A stretch of 64,000 nt of DNA from Rathayibacter sp. VKM Ac-2759. GTDB taxonomy: Bacteria > Actinomycetota > Actinomycetes > Actinomycetales > Microbacteriaceae. Location of the stretch: contig NZ_CP047176.1 in assembly GCF_009834225.1 (NCBI RefSeq), forward strand, positions 2,790,001 to 2,854,000, given 5' to 3'. A program made the position numbers and the translations under genes. Positions 1 to 8,746 of this stretch are shown here, one piece after another. Numbering within the stretch: the stretch's first letter is position 1; each line of letters begins with the position of its first letter. Under the pieces are notes generated by a model. That model worked only from the letters and a program-made list of their open reading frames with translations, was not told the origin of the DNA and ran no database searches.

Positions 1-191
1 TCCGCCGGGGCGGACTCGGCAGCGTCGGACGAGTGTCCGTCGGACTCGACCGCAGCCGATCCGGGCGCGCCGTCGCTCTCGGAGTCGCGGGCCGGCTCAT
101 CCGCCGGCGACGAGCCGTCGCCCGAGAACGTCAGCGTCTGATCGTCCGTGCGCGCGGCGGAGTCGCCGCTCGTTCCGTCGGAGTCAGGCAT
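1..191 (-). CDS. N-terminal fragment of a DUF3027-like protein
   Basis: An open frame on the minus strand starts with ATG at 191-189 and runs off the left edge. The readable N-terminus begins MPDSDGTSGDSAARTDDQTL and is acidic and rich in Ser, Asp, Glu and Ala, so it is probably a disordered leader before the real domain. The ATG overlaps the stop of the cold-shock gene behind it by 8 bases, so the two are probably co-translated. In actinobacteria a DUF3027 protein commonly follows this type of cold-shock gene; that synteny, not the visible sequence, is the reason for the name. Confidence 0.5.
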   Translation of the reverse strand, partial: MPDSDGTSGDSAARTDDQTLTFSGDGSSPADEPARDSESDGAPGSAAVESDGHSSDAAESAPA

Positions 192-564
192 CCAGCTCGT
201 CCGCCACTCGGCGCAGCAGCGCCGCGATCGTCTTGCCGTGCGCCTTGTCGGGGTAGCGGCCGCGCTTGAGGCCGGTCCCGATGCCGTCGAGCAGCTTCAC
301 CGTGTCCTCCACGATGACCGACATGTCGTCGGCCGACTTGCGGTTCAGCTTGACCATGCTGGGCGGCGCGTCGAGAACGCGCGCCGAGAGGGCCTGCGCA
401 CCGCGCTTGCCGTCGGCGATGCCGAACTCGAGGCGCGTGCCGGCCTTCACCGCGGTCCCCGAGGGCAGCGCGGAAGCGTGCAGGAAGACCTCCTGGCCGT
501 CATCAGTGCTGATGAAGCCGAAGCCCTTCTCCTCGTCGTAGAACTTGACCTTGCCGGTAGGCAT
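184..564 (-). CDS. Cold-shock domain protein with C-terminal extension (126 aa)
   Basis: Cold-shock proteins bind single-stranded RNA or DNA and act as RNA chaperones in the cytoplasm. The N-terminal 65 residues form a CSD: MPTGKVKFYDEEKGFGFI carries RNP1 (KGFGFI) and EVFLHASAL is the RNP2 equivalent. About 60 more residues (DAPPSMVKLNRKSADDMSVI and on) form a second segment typical of the long actinobacterial CspA relatives rather than the 67-residue form. An upstream ATG would add 15 residues, but the family start MPTGKVKF and the preceding AGGAGG-like sequence favour 564. It overlaps the next gene by 8 bases. Confidence 0.92.
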   Translation of the reverse strand: MPTGKVKFYDEEKGFGFISTDDGQEVFLHASALPSGTAVKAGTRLEFGIADGKRGAQALSARVLDAPPSMVKLNRKSADDMSVIVEDTVKLLDGIGTGLKRGRYPDKAHGKTIAALLRRVADELDA

Positions 565-631
565 GCAGAACCCCTCCTGAAATGAAGCAACCATCAGTTT
601 AGACGACACAGCGCCGCCCTATCCTTGACGG

Positions 632-880
632 GTGAAGCCACAGGAGCCCGCGGGCATCGGACGCGTCGAGCGCACGCTCGCGTACATGTTCATCGCCATC
701 ATCGTCGTGACCGTCCTCGCGTTCCTCGCCATCCTGCTCGCCCCGGTGATGGGGATCCGCGAGTACAGCGGTCCGCTGTGGCAGTTCGTCTTCGCGCTGC
801 CCCTCGTCGGCCTGCCGATCGCCTTCCTGATGATGATCGCGATGCTCATCGTCGGCGTCCGGCGCCGCCGCGCGTCCTGA
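632..880 (+). CDS. Small two-helix membrane protein (82 aa)
   Basis: Conserved-type small inner-membrane protein of unknown function. It starts with GTG at 632. Two hydrophobic segments are visible, about residues 18-40 (MFIAIIVVTVLAFLAILLAP) and 50-75, followed by a short basic tail (RRRRAS), which suggests both ends lie in the cytoplasm. It is divergent from the cold-shock gene. A -10 box TATCCT at 620-625 lies only six bases before the GTG and no ribosome binding site is present, so the mRNA is probably leaderless. I recognise no catalytic motif. Confidence 0.75.
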   Translation: MKPQEPAGIGRVERTLAYMFIAIIVVTVLAFLAILLAPVMGIREYSGPLWQFVFALPLVGLPIAFLMMIAMLIVGVRRRRAS

Positions 881-973
881 CCGAACGGCTCACGGGAGGG
901 GTCGAGGCGGCGTTGATAGCTCAGCCATGCGACTCCCAGACTTCGTACAGCTGACGCGCAGATACTGTCGTCC

Positions 974-1663
974 ATGGACGGACCCCGCATTCTCATCGTC
1001 GACGACGAGCCCAACATCCGCGACCTGCTCACCACGAGCCTCCGCTTCGCCGGCTTCGCCGTGCGTGCGGTCGGCAACGGCGCGCAGGCGATCTCCGCAG
1101 TCCTCGAGGAGGAGCCGGACCTCATCATCCTCGACGTGATGCTGCCCGACATGAACGGCTTCGGCGTCACGAAGCGACTGCGCTCCGCCGGCTACACCTC
1201 GCCGATCCTCTTCCTCACGGCGAAGGACGACACCGAGGACAAGATCACCGGCCTCACCGTCGGCGGCGACGACTACGTCACGAAGCCGTTCAGCCTCGAC
1301 GAGATCGTCGCGCGCATCAAGGCGATCCTCCGTCGCACGATGCACGCCGAGGAGGACGCGGTCATCCGCGCCGGCGAGCTCACCATGGACCAGGACACCC
1401 ACGAGGTCCTCGTCGGCGACGACCCCGTCGAGCTCAGCCCGACCGAGTTCAAGCTGCTCCGCTACCTGATGCTCAACCCCAACCGCGTGCTCAGCAAGGC
1501 GCAGATCCTCGATCACGTCTGGGAGTACGACTTCAACGGCGATGCGGGCATCGTCGAGTCCTACATCTCCTACCTCCGACGTAAGCTCGACACGCATTCG
1601 GAGGAATCGCTCATCCAGACCAAGCGAGGATTCGGATACATGCTGAAGGTCGCCAAGGTCTGA
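974..1663 (+). CDS. OmpR-family response regulator (229 aa)
   Basis: DNA-binding regulator of a two-component system with the kinase encoded next to it. The receiver domain (about 5-118) has the acidic pair DDE at 10-12, phospho-acceptor Asp54 in LIILDVMLPD, Thr82 and Lys104 (YVTKPF). The C-terminal winged helix (about 132-226) contains LSPTEFKLLRYLM and ends in TKRGFGYMLKV. It most resembles the mycobacterial TcrX/TrcR/MprA-like group; I cannot assign a signal. The ATG follows a -10 box TACTGT (963-968) by five bases, so the transcript may be leaderless. The kinase gene follows after 69 bases with its own binding site. Confidence 0.93.
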   Translation: MDGPRILIVDDEPNIRDLLTTSLRFAGFAVRAVGNGAQAISAVLEEEPDLIILDVMLPDMNGFGVTKRLRSAGYTSPILFLTAKDDTEDKITGLTVGGDDYVTKPFSLDEIVARIKAILRRTMHAEEDAVIRAGELTMDQDTHEVLVGDDPVELSPTEFKLLRYLMLNPNRVLSKAQILDHVWEYDFNGDAGIVESYISYLRRKLDTHSEESLIQTKRGFGYMLKVAKV

Positions 1664-1732
1664 CCTCCGGCCCGGCGGCGCCTTTCTCGAAAGGAGCCGC
1701 CGCCCGCTTGATCTCGAGGGAGTTCCACCGCC

Positions 1733-3397
1733 ATGCACCAGGGTCTGGCCGAGCGGTGGAACTCCATCTCGTTGCGCACGAAGATCACCGCCGTCACCGT
1801 CCTGCTGCTGACGCTCGGTCTGCTCGTCTCCGGCATCGGCACGATGACGATGCTGAAGCCCCAGCTCATCTCGCAGCTCGACGACACACTCGAGCAGAAG
1901 GCGCAGGAGATCGCCACCACGCTGAGCACCGACGGTGAGGCGCAGGTGAACGACTCCGACGCCGCGTACGAGGGCGCCGTCTACGACGCAGCCGGGAGGC
2001 TCAGCAATTCGACGGCCGGCTCGGTGGGCTCTCCCGATTTCCCCCAGACCTTCACCATCGAGCAGGCGCTCGCGTGGGCCGAGACGGGAGAGGCTCACCC
2101 GGTCGAGAGCGTGAACGGCCGGACCGAGTACCGGGTCGTCGCCACGACCTTCTCGAAGGGCAACCAGGTCGCGACCCTGCTCCTGGCCACCTCCACCCGC
2201 AGCGTCGACACGATCATGACGCTGTACCTGACGATCTTCCTCGGCTTCGGAGTCGCGATCGTCGTCATCGGCGCGATGCTCACGCGCCTGCTCGTGACGA
2301 CCACGTTCGCGCCGCTGCGCGAGGTCGAGCGCACCGCGGCCGCCATCGCCGACGGCGACTTCAGCCAGCGGCTCGACGGCACCACGCCCAACACCGAGGT
2401 CGGGCGGCTGAACCGCTCCCTCAACGCCATGCTCGGGCGCATCGACACCGCCTTCCGCGACCGTGCGCGCACCATCGACCAGATGCGCCGCTTCGTCGGC
2501 GACGCCAGCCACGAGCTGCGCACTCCCCTCGTCTCGGTCCGCGGCTACGCGGAGCTCTACCGGATGGGCGCGCTCCAGACCCCCGAGGCCGTCGGCCAGG
2601 CGATGGAGCGCATCGAGAAGGAGGCGATCCGCATGGGCGGGCTCGTCGAGGACCTCCTCGAGCTCGCGCGACTCGACGAGACGAAGCCGCTCGCGCTCGC
2701 GCCCGTCGATCTGATGCCGCTGGCGAGGGACGCCGCGATGGACGCGATGGCGTCCTGGCCCGACCGCGACTTCGGCGTCGAGACCCGCGACGACACCCCG
2801 ATCGAGACTCCGGCGCTCGACACCGAGGAGGCCGACGGCTCGGCGACGCAGACGATGGAGATCGCCTCCCCCGGCCTCACCGGCCCGATCGCCGCGGCGG
2901 GCGCCAGGCTCGCGCGCCTGCGTCGCCGTCCTCGCCGCCTGAAGGCCGAGGACATCGCCGCCGGAGCCGCCGTCGCCGCCCCCGAGGAGCCGGGTGTGCC
3001 CGCGATGGTGATGGCGGAGGAGAACAAGATCCGCCAGGTCCTCACGAACCTCATCGGCAACGCGGTCCGCTACACGCCCGAGGACACCCCGATCGAGATC
3101 GGCGTCGCCGTCGACCGGTCGCGTCGCCTCGCGCTGCTCGAGGTCATCGACCACGGAGACGGCATCCCGCCGCAGATCCGCGAGAAGATCTTCCAGCGCT
3201 TCTGGCGCGCCGACACCTCGCGCACCCGCGAGACCGGAGGCAGCGGCCTCGGCCTCGCGATCGTCGCCTCCATCGTCAGCGCGCACAAGGGCCGGGTCGA
3301 CGTCGTCGAGACCCCGGGCGGAGGCGCCACCTTCCGCGTCGCGCTGCCTCTCCTCACCATCGGCCCGAACGGCGAGTCCTCCCCAGCTTCGGTCTGA
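1733..3397 (+). CDS. Sensor histidine kinase with unusual insert (554 aa)
   Basis: Membrane kinase partner of the preceding regulator. Transmembrane helices at about 17-38 and 162-187 flank an extracytoplasmic sensor of about 120 residues. A HAMP linker (188-240) follows, then the dimerisation domain with phospho-accepting His260 in ASHELRTPLVSVRGY. The catalytic ATPase domain has the N box around Asn443 (IGNAVRYTPED), DHGDGIP and the GGSGLGLAIV lid. Between the dimerisation and catalytic domains (about 354-424) lies an Ala/Glu/Arg-rich, low-complexity stretch of about 70 residues that TrcS-like kinases normally lack. Start ATG at 1733 is in frame with a purine-rich GAGGGAG upstream. Confidence 0.93.
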   Translation: MHQGLAERWNSISLRTKITAVTVLLLTLGLLVSGIGTMTMLKPQLISQLDDTLEQKAQEIATTLSTDGEAQVNDSDAAYEGAVYDAAGRLSNSTAGSVGSPDFPQTFTIEQALAWAETGEAHPVESVNGRTEYRVVATTFSKGNQVATLLLATSTRSVDTIMTLYLTIFLGFGVAIVVIGAMLTRLLVTTTFAPLREVERTAAAIADGDFSQRLDGTTPNTEVGRLNRSLNAMLGRIDTAFRDRARTIDQMRRFVGDASHELRTPLVSVRGYAELYRMGALQTPEAVGQAMERIEKEAIRMGGLVEDLLELARLDETKPLALAPVDLMPLARDAAMDAMASWPDRDFGVETRDDTPIETPALDTEEADGSATQTMEIASPGLTGPIAAAGARLARLRRRPRRLKAEDIAAGAAVAAPEEPGVPAMVMAEENKIRQVLTNLIGNAVRYTPEDTPIEIGVAVDRSRRLALLEVIDHGDGIPPQIREKIFQRFWRADTSRTRETGGSGLGLAIVASIVSAHKGRVDVVETPGGGATFRVALPLLTIGPNGESSPASV

Positions 3398-3477
3398 GGG
3401 CCCCCGGACGCGATCGCATCGGCCATAGGTTTCTCGCACGCGCCGGCCGGCGCGCAACCGAGCGAGAGGACCCTCCG

Positions 3478-3768
3478 ATGACCCACTACCAGACCGACGC
3501 CGACGCGATCGAGTCCATGACCGGCACCGCCCACGGCTACGCGGAGCGCATCCAGGCCGAGGTCGCCGGCCTCCTCGGCCAGCTCACCAGCCTGGAGACG
3601 GTGTGGACCGGTCAGGCGGCGACCGCGTTCCAGGGAGTCGTCGGCCTCTGGCGCACGACGCAGAGCCAGGTCAACGACGGCCTCGCCTCGATCACGCTCG
3701 CGCTCGGGACCGCCGGGCAGCAGTACATGGAGACCGAGCAGGCGAACGCCCGCCTCTTCGCCTACTGA
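3478..3768 (+). CDS. WXG100 family (ESAT-6-like) protein (96 aa)
   Basis: Small helical-hairpin protein of the type exported as a dimer by type VII secretion. The W-x-G turn is WTG in SLETVWTGQAATAF at the middle of the protein, and the length of 96 residues is exact for the family. The ATG at 3478 has GCGAGAGGA upstream. It stands alone between the histidine kinase and groEL: no second WXG100 gene, EccC ATPase or other secretion component is visible nearby. A classic YxxxD/E export signal is only weakly present near the C-terminus (YMETE). A strong terminator follows. Confidence 0.9.
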   Translation: MTHYQTDADAIESMTGTAHGYAERIQAEVAGLLGQLTSLETVWTGQAATAFQGVVGLWRTTQSQVNDGLASITLALGTAGQQYMETEQANARLFAY

Positions 3769-3777
3769 GCGGCCCTC

Positions 3778-3812
3778 GCGGGAGGAGCGCCCCGTCGGGC
3801 GGCTCCTCCCGC
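3778..3812 (+). terminator. Terminator hairpin after WXG100 gene
   Basis: Perfect 11-bp stem GCGGGAGGAGC (3778-3788) with GCTCCTCCCGC (3802-3812) and a 13-base loop, ten bases after the stop codon. No long T tract follows, which is usual for high-GC actinobacterial terminators. Confidence 0.75.
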
Positions 3813-3855
3813 AGCCTCCGTCGCCCCTGTGGGCCGACTCCCCCCGGGAAACGCC

Positions 3856-3885
3856 GAAGGCGGCTCCCCGGAGGGAACCGCCTTC
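3856..3885 (-). terminator. Terminator hairpin of groEL
   Basis: Eight-bp perfect arms GAAGGCGG (3856-3863) and CCGCCTTC (3878-3885), with an inner CTCC/GGAG pairing. The hairpin lies 19 bases past the groEL stop codon on the minus strand. Confidence 0.7.
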
Positions 3886-3903
3886 TGCGTGGAACGAGTC
3901 GGA

Positions 3904-5594
<1,691 letters not shown>

Positions 5595-5599
5595 GAGCG

Positions 5600-5628
5600 A
5601 TTCTGGCACTCGCGGGTGACGAGTGCAA
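5600..5628 (-). promoter_or_regulatory. groEL core promoter
   Basis: On the minus strand a -35 TTGCAC (5628-5623) and a -10 CAGAAT (5605-5600) are separated by exactly 17 bases. Both boxes fall inside the second CIRCE-like repeat, so a bound repressor would cover the polymerase site. Confidence 0.6.
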
Positions 5629-5629
5629 G
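5603..5629 (-). promoter_or_regulatory. Second, degenerate CIRCE-like operator
   Basis: CTGGCACTC (5603-5611), nine-base spacer, GAGTGCAAG (5621-5629). The inner GCACTC/GAGTGC core and the spacer length are kept while the outer bases deviate. It lies eight bases from the perfect CIRCE and overlaps the core promoter. Confidence 0.75.
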
Positions 5630-5655
5630 TGAGCCCGACGCCCGGCGCAACGACA

Positions 5656-5690
5656 GGAGCCGCCGTCCGCGCAGTGCGGACGACGGCTCC
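5656..5690 (-). terminator. Terminator of cold-shock gene
   Basis: Fifteen-bp stem with one mismatch: the arm at 5656-5670 (starts GGAGCCG) pairs with 5676-5690 (ends ACGGCTCC), with a five-base loop. It starts 17 bases after the cold-shock stop codon. Confidence 0.8.
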
Positions 5691-5706
5691 TGGAGCGACG
5701 AGGGAC

Positions 5707-5910
5707 TCAGACCACGCGCACCGATTCGGCCTGCGGACCCTTGGATCCGCTGCCGACCTCGAACGCCACGTGCTGACCCTCTTCGAGGACCTTGTAACCG
5801 GACATGTCGATCGCGGAGTAGTGGACGAAGACGTCCTGCCCGCCGCCGTCGACCGTGATGAAGCCGTAGCCCTTCTCAGCGTTGAACCACTTGACGGTTC
5901 CGTTCGCCAT
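5707..5910 (-). CDS. Cold-shock protein CspA family (67 aa)
   Basis: Short single-domain cold-shock protein, an RNA chaperone. [18 protein letters not shown] contains RNP1 (KGYGFI), and DVFVHYSAI is RNP2. The 67-residue length is exact for the family. An upstream in-frame ATG at 5943 would add 11 residues of no family resemblance, so the start at 5910, preceded by GGGAGTGGAA, is preferred. Nearly 200 untranslated bases lie upstream, which fits the long structured leaders of cold-shock mRNAs. Confidence 0.95.
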   Translation of the reverse strand: MANGTVKWFNAEKGYGFITVDGGGQDVFVHYSAIDMSGYKVLEEGQHVAFEVGSGSKGPQAESVRVV

Positions 5911-6105
5911 TTCCACTCCCCAGTGCTGTGCTGCCCGCGACACGTGCGATGCGCAGGTGCCTGGTTGGGAATACTAATGGAGCCGTTCAGGCCCGAAAGG
6001 GCCGATCCGGGCCTCGGGGAAAGAGTTGCCCGGGATTCAACATGGATTAAACGTGCCCGAAACAGAACGGCCGTTCGGAGGCGTGGAAACGCCTCTCGGA
6101 GAGGC

Positions 6106-6648
6106 CTATGGGGCGGTGTAGTCGGCCCCGAGGACCACGACCAGGTTCGCCGTCTCGACGAAGTCCTGCGTGAGGGCGAGCGTCCCGGTGCCGAGCGAGG
6201 CGACGAGTCCGAGCGCCGCGCCCTCCTGCGCCGGATCGGAGTAGTAGACGGTCGTCACGGCCTCGTCCTCGGTGCTCGCGTTGGTGACCGTCGGCACGTT
6301 CCAGCCCGCCGTCGTGAGGACCTGCCCCGCGCTCGCAGCGAGACCGGCGGTCGGAGTGCCGTTCAGGACGGCGACGGTGAGAGCCGGGTCGACGGTCGGT
6401 GCGACCGTCGGGGTGGCCGTCGTCTCGGCGATGCCCGTGGGAGCCGTGAAGACGTCGTTGAACTCGACGCGGTTGTCGATGACCAGGAGCCCGATGAAGC
6501 CGAGCAGCACGATCACGCCGGTCGCCAGCGCCGCCCAGGCGAGCGCGATGATCCCGGCGTGCGGAGCCGGCGGCCGCCGGTGCGCGCCGACGCGGCCGTC
6601 GCCGGCCGGGATCTCGTCGAATCGGTCCTTCTGGTGGGTGTTCGACAT
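6106..6648 (-). CDS. LytR_C domain membrane protein (180 aa)
   Basis: Membrane-anchored protein with an extracytoplasmic LytR/CpsA C-terminal-type domain. The N-terminus (MSNTHQKDRFDEIP) is cytoplasmic. One transmembrane helix lies at about 31-55 (IIALAWAALATGVIVLLGFI), followed by a Thr/Pro linker. The C-terminal 90 residues contain TVAVLNGTPTAGLAASAGQV, a typical LytR_C opening. The function of this domain on its own is unknown; family members are linked to cell-wall glycopolymer handling. The DUF3263 gene lies 46 bases upstream on the same strand, an arrangement usual in Microbacteriaceae. I see no clear binding site before the ATG. Confidence 0.82.
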   Translation of the reverse strand: MSNTHQKDRFDEIPAGDGRVGAHRRPPAPHAGIIALAWAALATGVIVLLGFIGLLVIDNRVEFNDVFTAPTGIAETTATPTVAPTVDPALTVAVLNGTPTAGLAASAGQVLTTAGWNVPTVTNASTEDEAVTTVYYSDPAQEGAALGLVASLGTGTLALTQDFVETANLVVVLGADYTAP

Positions 6649-6694
6649 CGGGGTGACGGCCGGCCTTCCGTTGCAGTGGGCTCGAGCAGCGGGT

Positions 6695-6982
6695 CTACTC
6701 GGGTCGCCCGAGTCGTCGCGCCGCGCGGGCGCCGGCGCGTCCGTCGCGGATGCGCTGCAGCCGCGTGACGAGCATCGGGTCGTGGGCGAGGGCCGCCGGA
6801 GAGGCGAGGACCGCGCCGAGGACCTGATAGTAGCGGGCGACCGAAAGACCGAACTGCGAGCGGATCGCGTCGTCCTTGCCACCGGAGCGCGCGGTCCACT
6901 CCCGCTCGAACTCGAGCACGCGCCGATCGCGATCGGACAGGGGGGTGCCCTGCCTGCTGCCCGTGCCCGCGGTTCCGCTCAC
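6695..6982 (-). CDS. DUF3263 family protein (95 aa)
   Basis: Small actinobacterial protein of unknown role, probably nucleic-acid binding by its basic C-terminus (GRAGARAARRLGRPE). The family signature LSDRDRRVLEFEREW followed by KDDAIRSQFGLSVARYYQ is clear and resembles a helix-turn-helix. It begins with GTG at 6982, whose last two bases plus the next base form the TGA of the acetyltransferase gene (4-base GTGA overlap), so translation is coupled. The longer open frame upstream is a shadow of that acetyltransferase. Confidence 0.88.
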   Translation of the reverse strand: MSGTAGTGSRQGTPLSDRDRRVLEFEREWTARSGGKDDAIRSQFGLSVARYYQVLGAVLASPAALAHDPMLVTRLQRIRDGRAGARAARRLGRPE

Positions 6983-7473
6983 CCGTCCAGGGTAGGCAGA
7001 CCGGCGCCGGGAGCCGGGGAGGCGCTCCGGAGCATGCTGACGTGCGCGATGCCCGCCTCGTCGTACTCGGGGCCGAAGGCGACGAATCCGGATCGCGCGT
7101 AGAGCCCGGTGACGTGCGCCTGCGAGTGCAGGAGGATCGCCTCGTCCCCGTACCGGGCGACGACCGCCTGCACGAGGCGGTGCGCCAGACCCTCGCCGCG
7201 GCGGTCGGCGCGCGTGACGACGCGGCCGATGACGCGGTGGGCGCCGGCGTGCTCCGGCTCCTCGTCGTGCAGTGTCCGGAGGTAGGAGGCGACGCCCCGC
7301 TCGTCGGCGATCCACCAGTGCCGCGCCGAGGGCTCGAGATCCCGCCCGTCGAGCTCGTCGTCGTCCACCCGCTGCTCCCGGAGGAAGACGTCCGCGCGCA
7401 GTCGCGCGATGCCGTAGACCTCCTCGGTCGAGAGTTCGCTCCACGCCTTCGAGATCACGGAATTCGCCTGCAC
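6979..7473 (-). CDS. ElaA-like GNAT N-acetyltransferase (164 aa)
   Basis: Acetyl-CoA-dependent transferase of the GNAT fold. RADVFLREQRVDDDELDGRD near the N-terminus and RVVTRADRRGEGLAHRLV (acetyl-CoA loop R-x-x-G-x-G variant) match the ElaA subgroup; VTGLYARSGFVAFGPEY is the C-terminal GNAT motif. The substrate is unknown. GTG at 7473 is chosen because it directly follows a minus-strand -10 TAAACT (7486-7481) by seven bases, implying a leaderless mRNA; longer readings overlap the divergent promoter and have no family support. It is coupled to the DUF3263 gene by GTGA. Confidence 0.85.
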   Translation of the reverse strand: MQANSVISKAWSELSTEEVYGIARLRADVFLREQRVDDDELDGRDLEPSARHWWIADERGVASYLRTLHDEEPEHAGAHRVIGRVVTRADRRGEGLAHRLVQAVVARYGDEAILLHSQAHVTGLYARSGFVAFGPEYDEAGIAHVSMLRSASPAPGAGLPTLDG

Positions 7474-7480
7474 GGCTGGG

Positions 7481-7520
7481 AGTTTACGAGAGAGGAGGGG
7501 ATGCCCCTCCCCCGTAAACT
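7481..7520. promoter_or_regulatory. Palindromic divergent promoter between GNAT and msrB
   Basis: AGTTTACG (7481-7488) and CGTAAACT (7513-7520) are perfect inverted arms. Each contains TAAACT reading outward as a -10 box, for the GNAT gene to the left and msrB to the right. Between them GGAGGGG and CCCCTCC form a second inverted pair. Either both promoters share a regulator bound to the dyad, or the symmetry simply reflects two back-to-back promoters. Confidence 0.6.
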
Positions 7521-7543
7521 GGCGAGGAATCCAAGGGAGACCC

Positions 7544-7948
7544 ATGTCGTATTCCGTGAACAAGACCGATGCCGAGTGGCGCGAGGAGCTCGACCGCGAC
7601 AAGTACGCGGTCCTGCGCGAAGCCGCCACCGAGCGTCCGTGGACCGGCGAGCTGCTCGACGAGCACCGCTCCGGCCTCTACACCTGCGCCGCGTGCCACG
7701 CGGAGCTCTTCAAGAGCGGCACGAAGTTCGACTCCGGCTGCGGCTGGCCCAGCTTCTACGAGTCGGTGAATCCCGAGGCCGTGCAGCTCATCGAGGACAG
7801 CACCCTCGGCATGGTCCGCACCGAGGTGCGCTGCGCCAGCTGCGGATCGCACCTGGGCCACGTCTTCCCGGACGGCTTCGGCACGCCGACCGGCGACCGC
7901 TACTGCATGAACTCCCTCGCTCTCGACTTCCAGGCCGAGGGCGAGTGA
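7544..7948 (+). CDS. msrB: Peptide-methionine (R)-S-oxide reductase MsrB (134 aa)
   Basis: Repairs methionine-R-sulfoxide in proteins using thioredoxin. Zinc is bound by Cys48/Cys51 (YTCAAC) and Cys97/Cys100 (CASC). The catalytic cysteine is Cys121 in RYCMNSLAL, and the likely resolving cysteine is Cys66 in DSGCGWPSFY. The length is normal for a stand-alone MsrB. The ATG at 7544 has AAGGGAGA upstream and a -10 TAAACT at 7515-7520. The nitroreductase gene follows directly, so both may serve redox stress. Confidence 0.97.
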   Translation: MSYSVNKTDAEWREELDRDKYAVLREAATERPWTGELLDEHRSGLYTCAACHAELFKSGTKFDSGCGWPSFYESVNPEAVQLIEDSTLGMVRTEVRCASCGSHLGHVFPDGFGTPTGDRYCMNSLALDFQAEGE

Positions 7949-7950
7949 CG

Positions 7951-8502
7951 ATGGCGTCGGCACCCGTTCTCGAGGCCGTCCTCGCGCGCCGCTCGCGCTC
8001 GAAGGTGACCCCGGAGGCGCCCGGGCACGAGGAGATCGCCGCGCTCGTCTCGGCGGCCTCCCGCCTGGCCGACCACAGCTCGCTCCGCCCGTGGCGCGTC
8101 ATCGAGATCCGCGGTGCCGCACGCGATCGCATCGGCCGCAGCTTCGCGGCCGCTTCCGGGTCGAAGAAGGACCCGCGCAAGTACATCGAGAAGACCCACC
8201 GGGCCTCGCTGCTGCTCGCCGTGGTGGTGAGCGTCAAGAAGTCGTCCGTGCCCGCGTGGGAGCAGGAGGCGGTCGCCTCCGGGGTCGCGCACCTGCTGAG
8301 CCTGCTGCTCGACGAGGCCGGCTGGGGTGTCTTCTGGCGCACCGGCTCGTACACGCGCGCCAAGCAGGTCCGGAAGGCGCACCGGCTCGAGAAGGGCGAG
8401 GAGCTGCTCGGCTGGCTCTACGTCGGGCGCCCCGACGGCAAGATCGGCGGGCCCAAGCGGCCCACTCCGGCAGCGCGGCACCTCAGCATCCTGGAGCCGT
8501 GA
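7951..8502 (+). CDS. Nitroreductase-family protein (183 aa)
   Basis: FMN-dependent nitroreductase-like oxidoreductase. RSRSKVTPEAPGHEEI and LADHSSLRPWRVIEI match the N-terminal flavin-binding region, and VASGVAHLLSLLLDEAGWGV the central helix; SYTRAKQVRKAHRLEKGEEL is near the C-terminus. The substrate is unknown. Its ATG is two bases past the msrB stop; a GTG at 7945 would give a GTGA overlap and two extra residues and is nearly as likely. Either way it is in an operon with msrB. Confidence 0.85.
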   Translation: MASAPVLEAVLARRSRSKVTPEAPGHEEIAALVSAASRLADHSSLRPWRVIEIRGAARDRIGRSFAAASGSKKDPRKYIEKTHRASLLLAVVVSVKKSSVPAWEQEAVASGVAHLLSLLLDEAGWGVFWRTGSYTRAKQVRKAHRLEKGEELLGWLYVGRPDGKIGGPKRPTPAARHLSILEP

Positions 8503-8576
8503 TCCACCCTCGCGGGCGGGAGCCGATCGGGCTCCGACGCCCGCGATAGGGTGATCCGAGGCGCGGCGACGCACCT

Positions 8577-8649
8577 GCCGACGTGGCGCAATTGGTAGCG
8601 CACCCGACTTGTAATCGGGCGGTTACGGGTTCAAGTCCCGTCGTCGGCT
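8577..8649 (+). tRNA. tRNA-Thr (anticodon TGT)
   Basis: Complete cloverleaf without encoded CCA. The acceptor GCCGACG (8577-8583) pairs with CGTCGGC (8642-8648), discriminator T at 8649. The anticodon stem CCCGA/TCGGG encloses loop CTTGTAA with TGT at 8610-8612. The T arm ACGGG-TTCAAGT-CCCGT is canonical. A -10-like TAGGGT lies at 8547-8552. Confidence 0.97.
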
Positions 8650-8695
8650 CCCCCGCTGCACGAGGACCGGACCCGCACGGACCCCCCTCGACCAG

Positions 8696-8724
8696 AACGG
8701 CCCGCTCACGATGAGCGGGCCGTT
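8696..8724. terminator. Bidirectional terminator between tRNA-Thr and dsbA-like gene
   Basis: Thirteen-bp perfect stem AACGGCCCGCTCA (8696-8708) with TGAGCGGGCCGTT (8712-8724) and a three-base loop. It can serve both convergent units. Confidence 0.85.
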
Positions 8725-8746
8725 CCTGTATCCGGAGTCCGGGCGG

